Below, in pieces: positions 12,567-27,500 of a stretch of 64,000 nt of DNA. The DNA lies in the NCBI GenBank assembly GCA_030762935.1, contig CM060900.1, forward strand, positions 285,396,284-285,460,283. The letters run 5' to 3'. The stretch's first letter is position 1, and each line of letters opens with the position of its first letter. Under the pieces are notes generated by a model. It saw only the letters and a program-made list of their open reading frames with translations, was not told the origin of the DNA and did no database searches. The stretch is from Hymenopus coronatus. Its lineage: Eukaryota > Arthropoda > Insecta > Mantodea > Hymenopodidae. The position numbers and the translations under genes are program-made.

Positions 12567-15500
12567 TACTATGCCTGTTCCTGAACCATGTACTATAGCT
12601 ATTCCAGAACCAGCTACTATGCCTGTTCCATAACCATCTACTATCCCTGTTCCAGAATCAACTACTATGACTGTTCCAGAACCAGCTACTATGCCGGTTC
12701 CAGAACCAACTACTATGCATGTTGCAGAACCAGCTACTATGGCTGTTCCAGAACCAGCTACTATGCCTGTTCCAGAAACAACTACTATCCCTGTTCCAGT
12801 ACCAACTACTAGGACTGTTCCAGAACCAGCTTCTATGCCTATTCCAGAACCAGCTACTATGCCTGTTCCAGAACCAACTACTATAGCTATTCCAGAACCA
12901 GCTGCTAAGCGAATTCCAGAAACAGCTACTATGCATGTTCCAGAACCAGCTAATATATCTATTCTAGAACCAGCTACTATCCCTTTTCCAGAAACAGCTA
13001 CTATGCCTGCTCCAGAACCAGCTACTATAGCTATTCCAGAACCAGCTACTATCCCTGTCATAGAACCAACTGCTATGCCTGTTCCAGAACCAGCTACCAT
13101 GCCTATTACAGAACCAGCTACTATGCCTGGTCCAGAACATGCTATTGTGTCTGTTCCGGAATCAGCTACTATGCCTATTGCAGAACCAGCGACTATGGCT
13201 GTTCCAGTACCAGCTACTATGCCTGTTCCAGAACCAGCTACAATAGCTGTTCCAGAACCAGCTACTATAGCTATTCCACAACTAGCTACTATAGCAATTC
13301 CAAAACCAGCTACTATGCCTGTTTCAGAACCAGCTACTATAGCTATCCCAGAACCAGCTACTATGCCTGTTCCAGAACCAACTACTATCCCTGTTCCAGA
13401 CCAATTACTATGACTGTTCCAGAACTAGCTACTATGCCTATTCCAGAACCAGCTACTATGCCTGTTCCAGAACCAACTACTATGCCTGTTGCAGAACCAG
13501 CTACTATGCATGTTCCAGTACCAACTACTATGCCTGTTGCAGAACCAGCTACTATAGCTATTCCAGAACCAGCTACTATCCCTGTTCCAGAACCAGCTAC
13601 TATGCCTGTTCCAGAATCAGCTACTATAGCTATTCCAGAACCAGCTACTATGCCTGTTCCAGAACCTGCGACTGTGTCTGTTCCGGAACCGGCTATTATG
13701 CGTGTTGCAGAACCAGCTACTATGCCTATTCTAGAACCAGCTACTATGCCTGTTCCAGAACCAGCTACTATAGCTATTCCACAACCAGCTACTATAGCAA
13801 TTCCACAACCAGCTACTATGCCTGTTCCAGAACCAGCTACTATAGCTATTCCAGAACCAGCTACTATAGCTATTCCACAACCAGCTACTATGCCTATTCC
13901 AAATCCAGCTACTATAGCTATTCCAGAACCAGCTACTATAGCTATTCAACAACCAGCTACTATAGCTATTCCAGAACTAGCTACTATCCCTGTTCCAGAA
14001 CCAGCTACTATTGCCATTCCGGAACTAGCTACTATGCCTGTTCCAGAACCAGCTACTATGCCTATTCCAGAACCAGCTACTATGCCTGTTCCAGAAACTG
14101 CTACTATGCCGGATCCGGAACCAGCTACTATGCCTATTATAGAACCAGCTACTATGCCTGTTTCGGAACCAGCTACTATGTCTGTTACAGAACCAGCTAC
14201 TATCCCTGTTCCAGAACCAGCTACTATAGTTATTCCAGAACCAGCTACTATAGCTATTCCACAACCAGCTACTATGCCTGTTCCAAATCCAGCTACTATA
14301 GCTATTCCAGAACCAGCTACTATAGCTATTCAACAACCAGCTACTATAGCTATTCCAGAACAAGCTAATATCCCTGTTCCAGAACCAGCTACTATTGCTA
14401 TTCCGGAACCAGCTACTAGGCCTGTTCCAGAACCAGCTACTATGCCTATGCCAGAACCAGCTACTATGCCTGTTCCAGAACCAGCTACTATCCTTGTTCC
14501 AGAACCAGCTACTATAGCTATTCCGAAACCAGCTGCTATGCCTGTTCCAGAACCAGCTACTATAGCCATTCCAGAACCAACTAGTATCCCTGTTCCAAAA
14601 CCAGCTACTATAGCTATTCCAGTACCAGCTACTATAGCTATTCCAGAACCAGCTTCTATCCCTGTACCAGAACCAGCTACTGTAGCTATTCCAGAACCAG
14701 CTACTATGCCTGTTCCTGAACCAGCTACTATAGCTATTCCAGAACCAGCTACTATGCCTGTTCCAGAACCAACTACTATCCCTGCTCCAGAATCAAATAC
14801 TATGACTGTTCCAGAACCAGCTACTATGCCTATTCCAGAACCAGCTACTATGCCGGTTCCAGAACCAACTACTATGCATGTTGCAGAACCAGCTACTATG
14901 CCTGTTCCAGAACCAGCTTTTATGCCTGTTCCAGAAACAACTACTATCCCGTTCCAGTACCAACTACTATGACTGTTCCAGAACCAGCTACTATGCCTAT
15001 TCCAGAACCAGCTACTATGCCGGTTCCAGAACCAACTACTATGCATGTTGCAGAACCAGCTACTATGCCTGTTCCAGAACCAGCTACTATGCCTGTTCCA
15101 GAAACAACTACTATCCCGTTCCAGTACCAACTACTATGACTGTTCCAGAACCAGCTACTATGCCTATTCCAGAAACAGCTACTATGCCTGCTCCAGAACC
15201 AGCTACTATAGCTATTCCAGAACCAGCTAGTATCCCTGTTCCAGAATTAACTGCTATGCCTGTTCCAGAACCAGCTACCATGCCTATTCCAGAACCAGCT
15301 ACTATATCTATTCCAGGACCAACTACTATCCCTGTTCCAGATCCAGCTACTATCCCTGTTCCAAAACCACCTTCTATTGCTATTCCAGAACCAGCTACTA
15401 TGCCGTTTCCAGAACCAGCTACTATCTATTACAAAACCAAATACAATCCCTGTTCCAGAACCATCTATTATAGCTATTCCAGAACCAGCTACTATAGCTA

Positions 15501-18500
15501 TTCCAGAACCAGCTACTATGCCTGTTCCAGAACCAGCTACTATAGCTATTCCAGAACCAGCTACTATGCCTGTTCCAGAACTAGCTACTATAGCTATTCC
15601 AGAACCAGCTACTATCCCTGTTCCAGATCCAGCTACTATAGCTATTCCGGAACCAGCTACTATGCCTGTTCCAGAGCCAGCTAGTATAGCCATTCCAGAA
15701 CCAACTAAAATCCCTGTTCCAGAACCAGCTATTATAGCTATTCCAGTACCAGCTACTATAGCTATTCCATAACCAGCTTCTATCCCTGTTCCAGAACCAG
15801 CTACTGGAGCTATTCCAGAACCAGCTACTATAGCTATTCCAGAACCAGCTATTATCCCTGTTCCAAAACAAGCTACTATGCCTGTTCCAGAAGCAGCTAC
15901 TATAGTTATTCCAGAACCAGCTACTATCCCTGTTCCAGAACCAGCTACTGTAGCTATTCCAGAACCAGCTACTATGCCTGTTCTAGAACCAGCTACTATA
16001 ACTATTCCAGAATCAGCTACTATGCTTGTTCCAGAACCAAATACTATCCCTGTTCCTGAACCAACTACTATGACTGTTCTAGAACTAGCTACTATGCCCA
16101 TTCCAGAACCAGCTACTATGCCTGTTCCAGAACCAACTACTATCCCTGTTCCAGAACCAGCTACTATGCCTGTTCCAGAATCAGCTACTATAGCTATTCC
16201 AGAACCAGCTACTATGCCTGTTCCAGAACCTGCGACTGTGTCTGTTCCGGAACCGGCTATTATGCGTGTTGCAGAACCAGCTACTATGCCTATTCCAGAA
16301 CCACCTACTATGCCTGTGCCAGAACCAGCTACTATAGCTATTCCACAACCAGCTACTATAGCAATTCCACAACCAGCTACTATGCCTGTTCCAGAACCAG
16401 CTACTATAGCTATTCCAGAACCAGCTACTATAGCTATTCCACAACCAGCTACTATGCCTGTTCCAAATCCAGCTACTATAGCTATTCCAGAACCAGCTAC
16501 TATAGCTATTCAACAACCAGCTACTATAGCTATTCCAGAACTAGCTACTATCCCTGTTCCAGAACCAGCTACTTTTGCCTTTCCGGAACTAGCTACTATG
16601 CCTGTTCCAGAACCAGCTACTATGCCTATTCCAGATCCAGCTACTATGCCAGTTCCAGAAACTGCTACTATGCCTGTTCCGGAACCAGGTACTATACCTA
16701 TTGCAGAACCAGCTACTATGCCTGTTTCGGAACCAGCTACTATGCCGGTTCCAGAACCAACTACTATGCATGTTGCAGAACCAGCTACTATGCCTGTTCC
16801 AGAACCAGCTACTATGCCTGTTCCAGAAACAACTACTATCCCTGTTCCATTACCAACTACTAGGACTGTTCCAGAACCAGCTTCTATGCCTATTCCAGAA
16901 CCAGCTACTATGCCTGTTCCAGAACCAACTACTATAGCTATTCCAGAACGAGCTGCCAAGCGAATTCCAGAAACAGCTACTATGCATGTTCCAGAACCAG
17001 TTAATATAGCTATTCCAGAACCAGCTACTATCCCTGTTCCAGAAACAGCTACTATGCCTGCTCCAGAACCAGCTACTATAGCTATTCCAGAACCAGCTAC
17101 TATCCCTGTTCCAGAACCAACTGCTATGCCTGTTCCCGAACCAGCTACCATGCCTATTACAGAACCAGCTACTATGCCTGGTCCAGAACATGCTACTGTG
17201 TCTGTTCCGGAATCAGCTACTATGCCTATTGCAGAACCAGCGACTATGGCTGTTCCAGTACCAGCTACTATGCCTGTTCCAGAACCAGCTACAATAGCTG
17301 TTCCAGAACCAGCTACTATAGCTATTCCACAACCAGCTACTATAGCAATTCCAAAACCAGCTACTATGCCTGTTTCAGAACCAGCTACTATAGCTATCCC
17401 AGAACCAGCTACTATGCCTGTTCCAGAACCAACTACTATCCCTGTTCCAGACCAACTACTATGACTGTTCCAGAACTAGCTACTATGCCTAATCCAGAAC
17501 CAGCTACTATGCCTGTTCCAGAACCAACTACTATTCCTGTTGCAGAACCAGCTACTATGCATGTTCCAGTACCAACTACTATGCCTGTTGCAGAACCAGC
17601 TACTATAGCTATTCCAGAACCAGCTACTATCCCTGTTCCAGAACCAGCTACTATGCCTGTTCCATAATCAGCTACTATAGCTATTCCAGAACCAGCTACT
17701 ATGCCTGTTCCAGAACCTGCGACTGTGTCTGTTCCGGAACCGGCTATTATGCGTGTTGCAGAACCAGCTACTATGCCTATTCCAGAACCAGCTACTATGC
17801 CTGTTCCAGAACCAGCTACTATAGCTATTCCACAACCAGCTACTATAGCAATTCCACAACCAGCTACTATGCCTGTTCCAGAACCAGCTACTATAGCTAT
17901 TCCAGAACCAGCTACTATAGCTATTCCACAACCAGCTACTATGCCTGTTCCAAATCCAGCTACTATAGCTATTCCAGAACCAGCTACTATAGCTATTCAA
18001 CAACCAGCTTCTATAGCTATTCCAGAACTAGCTAATATCCCTGTTCCAGAACCAGCTACTATTGCCATTCCGGAACTAGCTACTATGCCTGTTCCAGAAC
18101 CAGCTACTATGCCTATTCCAGAACCAGCTACTATGCCTGTTCCAGAAACTGCTACTATGCCTGTTCCGGAACCAGGTACTATACCTATTGCAGAACCAGC
18201 TACTATGCCTGTTTCGGAACCAGCTACTATGTCTGTTACAGAACCAGCTACTATAGCTGTTCCTGAACCAGCTACTATCCCTGTTCCAGAACCACCTACT
18301 ATAGATATTCCAGAACCAGCTACTATGGCTGTTCCAGAACTAGCTACTATGCCTGTTACAGAACCAGCTACTATAGCTATTCCACAAACAGCTACTATAG
18401 CAATTCCAAAACCAGCTACTATGCCTGTTCCAGAACACGCTACTATAGCTATTCCAGAACCAGCTACTATAGCAATTCCACAACCAGCTACTACGCCTGT

Positions 18501-18530
18501 TCCAAAACCAGCTACTATAGCTATTCCAGA
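12567..18530. repeat. Higher-order repeat A, copy 3 (rearranged, truncated)
   Basis: This copy follows copy 2 at an offset of 6,307 bp up to about 14.97 kb, then at 6,234 bp from about 15.2 kb. The change is a net loss of 73 bp, explained by a local 167-bp duplication and a 240-bp (ten-monomer) deletion. A further 72 bp (three monomers) is missing near 17.9 kb. The match to copy 2 ends near 18520-18530, where the sequence passes into block B. It carries more private substitutions than copies 1 and 2 show relative to each other (for example near 12958, 12986, 13058, 14524 and 14919). Confidence 0.85.
14800..15175. repeat. Local 167-bp tandem duplication inside copy 3
   Basis: The segment beginning ACTATGACTGTTCCAGAACC near 14803 recurs about 167 bp later and begins again near 15135. 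The period is seven monomers minus 1 nt, because the duplicated piece includes the 1-nt-deleted ATCCCGTTCC junction. It is absent from copies 1 and 2, so it arose after the higher-order amplification. Confidence 0.85.
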
Positions 18531-21500
18531 AGTAGCTGCTATAGCTATTCCATAACCAGCTACTATCCCTGTTCCAGAACCAGCTACTATAGCTATTCCA
18601 GAACCAGCTACTATCTCTGTTCCACAACCAGCTTCTATAGCTATTCCAGAACCAACTACTATTCCTGTACCAGAACCAGCTACTATAGCTATTCCAGTAC
18701 CAGCTACTATAGCTATTCCAGAATCAGCTTCTATCCCTGTTCCAGAACCAGCTACTGTAGCTATTCCAGAACCAGCTACTATAGCTACTTTAGAACCAGC
18801 TACTATCCCTGTTCCAGAACAAGCTACTATGAATGTTCCAGAACCAGCTACTATAGCTATTCCAGAACCAGCTACTATCCCTTTTCCAGAACCAGCTACT
18901 GTAGCTATTCCAGAACCAGCTACTATGCCTGTTCCTGAACCAGCTACTATAGCGGTTACAGAATCAGCTACTATGCCTGTTCCAGAACCAACTACTATCC
19001 CTGTTCCAGAATCAACTACTATGACTGTTCCAGAACCAGCTACTATGCCTATTCCAGAACCAGCTACTATGCCGGTTCCAGAACCAACTACTATGCATGT
19101 TGCAGAACCAGCTACTATGCCTGTACCAGAACCAGCTACTATGCCTGTTCCAGAAACAACTACTATCCCTGTTCCAGTACCAACTACTATGACTGTTCCA
19201 GAACCAGCTACTATGCCTATTCCAGAACCAGCTACTATGCCTGTTCCAGTACCAACTACTATGACTATTCGAGAACCAGCTACTATGCCTGTTCCAGTAC
19301 CAACTACTGTGCCTGTTCCAGAACCAGCTACTATGCCTGTTCCAGAACCAACTACTATAGCTATTCCAGAACCAGCTGCTAAGCGTATTCCAGAACCAGC
19401 TACTATGCATGTTCCAGAACCAGCTAATATATCTATTCCAGAACCAGCTCCTATCCCTGTTCCAGAACCAGCTACTATGCCTGCTCCAGAACCAGCTACT
19501 ATAGCTATTCCAGAACCAGCTACTATAGCTATTCCACAACCAGGTACTATAGCAATTCCAAAACCAGCTACTATGCCTGTTCCAGAACCAGCTACCATGC
19601 CTATTCCAGAACCAGCTACTATGCCTGGTCCCTAACCTGCTACTGTGTCTGTTCCGGAATCAGCTACTATGCCTGTTGCAGAACCAGCTACTATGGCTGT
19701 TCCATAACCAGCTACTATGCCTGTTCCAGACCCAGCTACTATAGCTGTTCCAGAACCAGCTACTATAGCTATTCCAGAACCAGCGACTATAGCTATTCCA
19801 CAACCAGCTACTATGCCTGTTCCAAAACCAGCTACTATAGCTATTCCAGAACCAGGTACTATAGCTATTCCAGAACCAGCTACTATCCCTGTTCCAGAAC
19901 CAGCTACTATAGCTATTCCATAACCAGCTACTATCCCTGTTCCAGAAAAAGCTTCTATAGCTATTCCAGAACAAGCTACTATGCCTTTTCCAGAACCAGC
20001 TACTATCTATTACAGAACCAAATACTATCCCTGTTCCAGAACCAGCTATTATAGCTATTCCAGACCCAGCTACTATAGCTATTCCAGAACCAGCTACTAT
20101 GCCTGTTCCAGAACCAGCTACTATAGCTATTCCAGAACCAGCTACTATCCCTGTTCCAGAACTAGCTACTATAGCTATTCCAGAACCAGCTACTATCCCA
20201 GTTCTAGAACTAACTACTATAGCTATTCCGGAACCAGCTACTATGCCTGTTCCAGAACCAGCTACTATATCCATTCCAGAACCAAATACTATCCCTGTTC
20301 CAGAACCAGCTATTATAGCTATTCCAGTGCCAGCTACTATAGCTATTCCAGAACCAGCTTCTGTCCCTGTTACAGAACCAGCTACTGTAGCTATTCCAGA
20401 ACCAGCTACCATAGCTATACCAGAACCAGCTAGTATCCCTGTTCCAAAACAAGCTACTATGCCTGTTCCAGTACCAGCTACTATAGCTATTCCAGAACCA
20501 GGTACTATCCCTGTTCCAGAATCAGCTACTGTAGCTATTCCAGAACCAGCTACTATAGCTATTCAACAACCAGCTACTATAGCAATTCCAGAACTAGCTA
20601 CTATTCCTGTTCCAGAACCAGCTACTATTGCTATTCTGGAACCAGTTACTATGCCTGTTCCAGAAACTGATACTATGCCTGTTCCGGAACCAGCTACTAT
20701 GCCTATTGCAGAACCAGCTACTATGCCTGTTTCAGAACCAGCTACTATGTCTGTTACAGAACCAGCTACTATAGCTGTTCCAGAACCTGCTACTATATTT
20801 ATTCTAGAACCAGCTACTATCCCTGTTCCAGAACCAGCTACTACAGATATTCCAGAACCAGCTACTATGGTTGTTCCAGAACCAGATACTATAGCTGCTC
20901 CAGAACCAGCTACTATAGCTATTCCACAAACAGCTACTATAGCAATTCCAAAACCAGCTACTATGCCTGTTCCAGAACCAGCTACTATAGCTATTCCAGA
21001 ACCAGCTACTATAGCAATTCCACAACCAGCTACTATGCCTGTTCCAAAACCAGCTACTATAGCTATTCCAGAACCAGCTACTATAGCTATTCCAGAACCA
21101 GCTACTATCCCTGTTCCAGAACCAGCTACTATATCTATTCCAGAACCAGCTACTATCGCTGTACCAGAAATAGCTTCTATAGCTATTCCAGAACCAGCTA
21201 CTATGCCGTTTCCAGAACCAGCTACTATCTATTACAGAACCAAATATTATCCCTGTTCCAGAACCAGCTATTATAGCTATTCCAGACCCAGCTACTATAG
21301 CAATTCCAGAACCAGCTACTATGCCTGTTCCAGAACCAGCTACTATAGCTATTCCAGAAACAGCTACTATCCCTGTTCCAGAACCAGCTACTATAGCTAT
21401 TCCGGAACCAGCTACTATGCCTGTTCCAGAACCAGCTACTATAGCCATTCCAGAACCAACTACTATCCCTGTTCCAGAACCAGCTATTATAGCTATTCCA

Positions 21501-24500
21501 GTACCAGCTACTATAGCTATTCCAGAAACAGCTTCTGTCCCTGTTCCAGAACCAGCTACTGTAGCTATTCCAGAACCAGCTACTATAGCTATTCCAGAAC
21601 CAGCTAGTATCGCTGTTCCAAAACAAGCTACTATGCCTGTTCCAGAACCAGCTACTATAGCTATTCCAGAACCAGGTACTATCCCTGTTCCAGAACCAGC
21701 TACTGTAGCTAATCCAGAACCAGCTACTGTGCCTGTTCCAGAACCAGCTACTATAGCTATTCAAGAACCAGCTACTATGCATGTTCCAGAACCAACTACT
21801 ATCCCTGTTCCAGAACCAACTACTATGACTGTTCCAGAACTAGCTACTATGCCTATTCCAGAACCAGCTACTATGCCTGTTCCAGAACCAACTACTATGC
21901 CTGTTGCAGAACCAGCTACTATTTCTGTTCCAGTACCAACTACTATGCCTGTTCAGAACCACCTACTATGCCTATTCCAGAACCAGCTACATACCTGTTC
22001 CAGAACCAGCTACTATGCCTGTTCCAGAACCAACTACTATAGCTATTCCAGAACCAGCTACTAAGCCTATTCTAGAAGCAGCTACTATGCCTGTTCCAGA
22101 ACCAGCTACTATAGCAATTCCAGAAACAGCTACTATGCCTGTTCCAGAATCAGCTACTATAGTTATTCCAGAACCAGCTACTATGCCTGTTCCAGAACCT
22201 GCTACTGTGTCTGTTCCGGAACCGGCTACTATGCGTGTTGCAGAACCAGCTACTATGGCTGTTCCAGAACCAGCTAATATGCCTGTTCCAGAACCAGCTA
22301 CTATAGCTGTTCCCGAACCAGGTACTATAGCTATTCCACAACCAGCTACTATAGCAAATCCACAACCAGCTACTATGCCTGTTCCACAACCAGCTACTAT
22401 GCCTATTCCAGAATCAGCTACTATGCCGGTTCCAGAACCAACTACTATGCATGTTGCAGAACCAGCTACTATGCCTGTACCAGAACCAGCTACTATGCCT
22501 GTTCCAGAAACAACTACTATCCCTGTTCCAGTACCAACTACTATGACTGTTCCAGAACCAGCTACTATGCCTATTCCAGAACCAGCTACTATGCCTGTTC
22601 CAGTACCAACTACTATGACTGTTCCAGAACCAGCTACTATGCCTGTTCCAGAACCAACTACTATAGCTATTCCAGAACCAGCTGCTAAACGTATTCCAGA
22701 ACCAGCTACTATGCATGTTCCAGAACCAGCTAATATAGCTATTCCAGAACCAGCTCTTATCCCTGTTCCAGAACCAGCTACTATGCCTGCTCCAGAACCA
22801 GCTACTATAGCTATTCCAGAACCAGCTACTATCCCTGTTCCAGAACCAACTGCTATGCCTGTTCCAGAACCAGCTACCATGCCTATTCCAGAACTAGCTA
22901 CTATGCCTGTTCCAGAACCAGCTACTATAGCTGTTCCAGAACCAGCTACTATAACTATTCCACAAACAGCTACTATAGCAATTCCAAAACCAGCTACTAT
23001 GCCTGTTCCAGAACACGCTACTATAGCTATTCCAGAACCAGCTACTATAGCAATTCCACAACCAGCTACTACGCCTGTTCCAAAACTAGCTACTATAGCT
23101 ATTCCAGAACAAGCTGCTATAGCTATTCCATAACCAGCTACTATCCCTGTTCCAGAACCAACTACTATAGCTATTCCAGAACCAGCTGCTATCTCTGTTC
23201 CACAACCAGCTACTATAGCTATTCCAGAACCAGCTACTATAACTATTCCACAAACAGCTACTATAGCAATTCCAAAACCAGCTACTATGCCTGCTCCAGA
23301 ACCAGCTACTATAGCTATTCCAGAACCAGCTACTATAGCTATTCCACAACCAGCTACTATAGCAATTCCAAAACCAGCTACTATGCCTGTTCCAGAACCA
23401 GCTACCATGCCTATTCCAGAACCAGCTACTATGCCTGGTCCAGAACCTGCTACTGTGTCTGCTCCGGAATCAGCTACTATGCCTGTTGCAGAACCAGCTA
23501 CTATGGCTGTTCCAGAACCAGCTACTATAGCTATTCCACAACCAGCTACTATAGCAATTTCAAAACCAGCTACTATGCCTGTTCCAGAACCAGCTACTAT
23601 AGCTATTCCAGAACCAGCTACTATAGCTATTCCACAACCAGCTACTATGCCTGTTCCAAAACCAGCTACTATAGCTATTCCAAAACCAGCTACTATAGCT
23701 ATTCCAGAACCAGCTACTATCCCTGTTCCAGAACCAGCTAAAATAGCTATTCCATAACCAGCTACTATCCCTGTTCCAGAACCAGCTTCTATAGCTATTC
23801 CAGAACAAGCTACTATGCCTTTTCCAGAACCAGCTACTATCTATTACAGAACCAAATACTATCTCTGTTCCAGAACCAGCTATTATAGCTATTCCAGACC
23901 CAGCTACTATAACTATTCCAGAACCAGCTACTATGCCTGTTCCAGAACCAGCTACTATAGCTATTCCAGAACCAGCTACTATCCCTGTTCCAGAACTAGC
24001 TACTATAGCTATTCCAGAACCAGCTACTATCCCAGTTCCAGAACCAACTACTATAGCTATTCTTGAACCAGCTACTATGCCTGTTCCAGAACCAGCTACT
24101 ATAGCCATTCCAGAACCAACCACTATCCCTGTTCTAGAACCAGCTATTATAGCTATTCCAGTGCCAGCTACTATAGCTATTCCAGAACCAGCTTCTGTCC
24201 CTGTTACAGAACCAGCTACTGTAGCTATTCCAGAACCAGCTACTATAGCTATACCAGAACCAGCTAGTATCCCTGTTCCAAAACAAGCTACTATGCCTGT
24301 TCCAGTACCAGCTACTATAGCTATTCCAGAACCAGGTACTATCCCTGTTCCAGAATCAGCTACTGTAGCTATTCCAGAACCAGCTACTATAGCTATTCAA
24401 CAACCAGCTACTATAGCTATTCCAGAACTAGCTACTATCCCTGATCCAGAACCAGCTACTATTGCTATTCCGGAACCAGCTACTATGCCTGTTCCAGAAC

Positions 24501-24540
24501 CAGCTACTATGCCTATTCCAGAACCAGTTACTATGCCTGT
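18531..24540. repeat. Block B: mosaic of 24-bp monomers
   Basis: This stretch is made of the same monomers but does not keep the 6,307-bp period. Parts resemble each other at an offset near 3,834 bp (the segment at 19981-20200 against 23815-24030), and the same segment recurs in block D near 37836. It contains CCATAACC or CCCTAACC stops near 18553, 19633, 19705, 19921, 23131 and 23755. It shares with all other blocks the 2-nt-deleted ACTATCTATTACAGAACC monomer (near 20006, 21228 and 23841). It looks like older sequence between two younger amplifications. Confidence 0.75.
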
Positions 24541-27500
24541 TCCAGAAACTGATACTATGCCTGTTCCGGAACCAGCTACTATGCCTATTGCAGAACCAGC
24601 TACTATGCCTGTTTCAGAACCAGCTACTATGTCTGTTACAGAACCAGCTACTATAGCTTTTCCAGAACCAGCTACTATAACTATTCCAGAACCAGCTACT
24701 ATCCCTGATCCAGAACCAGCTACTATCCCTGTTCCAGAACCAGCTACTATAGATATTCCAGAACCAGCTACTATGGCTGTTCCAGAATCAGCTACTATAG
24801 CAGTTCCAGAACCAGCTACTATAGCTATTCCACAAACAGCTACTATAGCAATTCCAAACCAGCTACTATGCCTGCTCCAGAACCAGCTACTATAGCTATT
24901 CCAGAACCAGCTACTATAGCAATTCCACAACCAGCTACTATGCCTGTTCCAAAACCAGCTACTATAGCTATTCCAGAACCAGCTACTATAGCTATTCCAG
25001 AACCAGCTACTATCCCTGTTCCAGAACCAGCTTCTATAGCTATTCCAGAACCAGCTTCTATAGCTATTCCAGAACCAACTACTATCCCTGTACCAGAACC
25101 AGCTACTATAGCTATTCCAGAACCAGCTACTATCCCTGTTCCAGAAATAGCTTCTATAGCTATTCCAGAACCAGCTACTATGCCGTTTCCAGAACCAGCT
25201 ACTATCTGTTACAGAACCAAATATTATCTCTGTTCCAGAACCAGCTATTATAGCTATTCCAGACCCAGCTACTATAGCTATTCCAGAACCAGCTACTATG
25301 CCTGTTCCAGAATCAGCTACTATAGCTATTCCAGAAACAGCTACTATCCCTGTTCCAGAACTAGCTACTATATCTATTCCAGAACCAGCTACTATCCCAG
25401 TTCCAGACCCAGCTACTATAGCTATTCCGGAACCAGCTACTATGCCTGTTCCAGAACCAGCTACTATAGCCATTCCAGAACCAACTACTATCCCTGTTCC
25501 AGAACCAGCTATTATAGCTATTCCAGAACCAGCTACTATAGCTATTCCAGAACCAGCTAGTATCCCTGTTCCAAAACAAGCTACTATGCCTGTTCCAGAA
25601 CTAGCTACTATAGCTATTCCAGAACCAGGTACTATCCCTGTTCCAGAATCAGCTACTGTAGCTATTCCAGAACCAGCTACTATGCCTGTTCCAGAACCAG
25701 CTACTATAGCTATTCAAGAACCAGCTACCATGCATGTTCCAGAACCAACTACTATCCCTGTTCCAGAACCAACTACTATGACTGTTCCAGAACTAGCTAC
25801 TATGCCTATTCCAGAACCAGCTACTATGCCTGTTCCAGAACCAACTACTATGCCTGTTGCAGAACCAGCTACTATTGCTGTTCCAGTACCAACTACTATG
25901 CCTGTTCAGAACCACCTACTATGCCTATTCCAGAACCAGCTACATACCTGTTCCAGAACCAACTATTATGCCTGTTCCAGAACCAACTACTATAGCTATT
26001 CCAGAACCAGCTACTAAGCCTATTCTAGAAGCAGCTACTATGCCTGTTCCAGAACCAGCTACTATAGCAATTCCAGAAACAGCTACTATCCCTGTTCCAG
26101 AATCAGCTACTATGCCTGTTCCAGAATCAGCTACTATAGTTATTCCAGAACCAGCTACTATGCCTGTTCCAGAACCTGCTACTGTGTCTGTTCCGGAACC
26201 GGCTACTATGCGTGTTGCAGAACCAGCTACTATGGCTGTTCCAGAACCAGCTACAATGCCTGTTCCCGAACCAGCTACTATAACTGTTCCAGAACCAGGT
26301 ACTATAGCTATTCCACAACCAGCTACTAAAGCAAATCCACAACCAGCTACTATGCCTGTTCCACAACCAGCTACTATGCCTATTCCAGAATCAGCTACTA
26401 TGCCGGTTCCAGAAACAACTACTATGCATGTTGCAAAACCAGCTACTATGCCTGTACCAGAACCAGCTACTATGCCTGTTCCAGAAACAACTACTATCCC
26501 TGTTCCAGTACCAACTACTATGACTGTTCCAGAACCAGCTACTATGCCTATTCCAGAACCAGCTACTATGCCTGTACCAGTACCAACTACTATGACTGTT
26601 CCAGAACCAGCTACTATGCCTGTTCCAGAACCAACTACTATAGCTATTCCAGAACCAGCTGCTAAGCGTATTCCAGAACCAGCTACTATGCATGTTCCAG
26701 AACCAGCTAATATAGCTATTCCAGAACCAGCTCCTATCCCTGTTCCAGAACCAGCTACTATGCCTGCTCCAGAACCAGCTACTATAGCTATTCCAGAACC
26801 AGCTACTATCCCTGTTCCAGAACCAACTGCTATGCCTGTTCCAGAACCAGCTACCATGCCTATTCCAGAACTAGCTACTATGCCTGTTCCAGAACCAGCT
26901 ACTATAGCTGTTCCAGAACCAGCTACTATAGCTATTCCACAAACAGCAACTATAGCAATTCCAAAACCAGCTACTATGCCTGTTCCAGAACACGCTACTA
27001 TAGCTATTCCACAACCAGCTACTATAACAATTCCACAACCAGCTACTATGCCTGTTCCAAAACCAGCTACTATAGCTATTCCAGAACCAGCTGCTATAGC
27101 TATTCCATAACCAGCTACTATCCCTGTTCCAGAACCAGCTACTATAGGTATTCCAGAACCAGCTACTATCTCTGTTCCACAACCAGCTACTATAGCTATT
27201 CCAGAACCAGCTACTATGCCTGTTCCAGAACCAGCTTCTATAGCTATTCCAGAACCAACTACTATCCCTGTACCAGAACCAGCTACTATAGCTATTCCAG
27301 TACCAGCTACTATAGCTACTCCAGAATCAGCTTCTATCCCTGTTCCAGAACCAGCTACTGTAGCTATTCCAGAACCAGCTACTATAGCTATATTAGAACC
27401 AGCTACTATCCCTGTTCCAGAACAAGCTACTATGAATGTTCCAGAACCAGCTACTATAGCTATTCCAGAATCAGCTTCTATCCCTGTTTCAGAACCAGCT

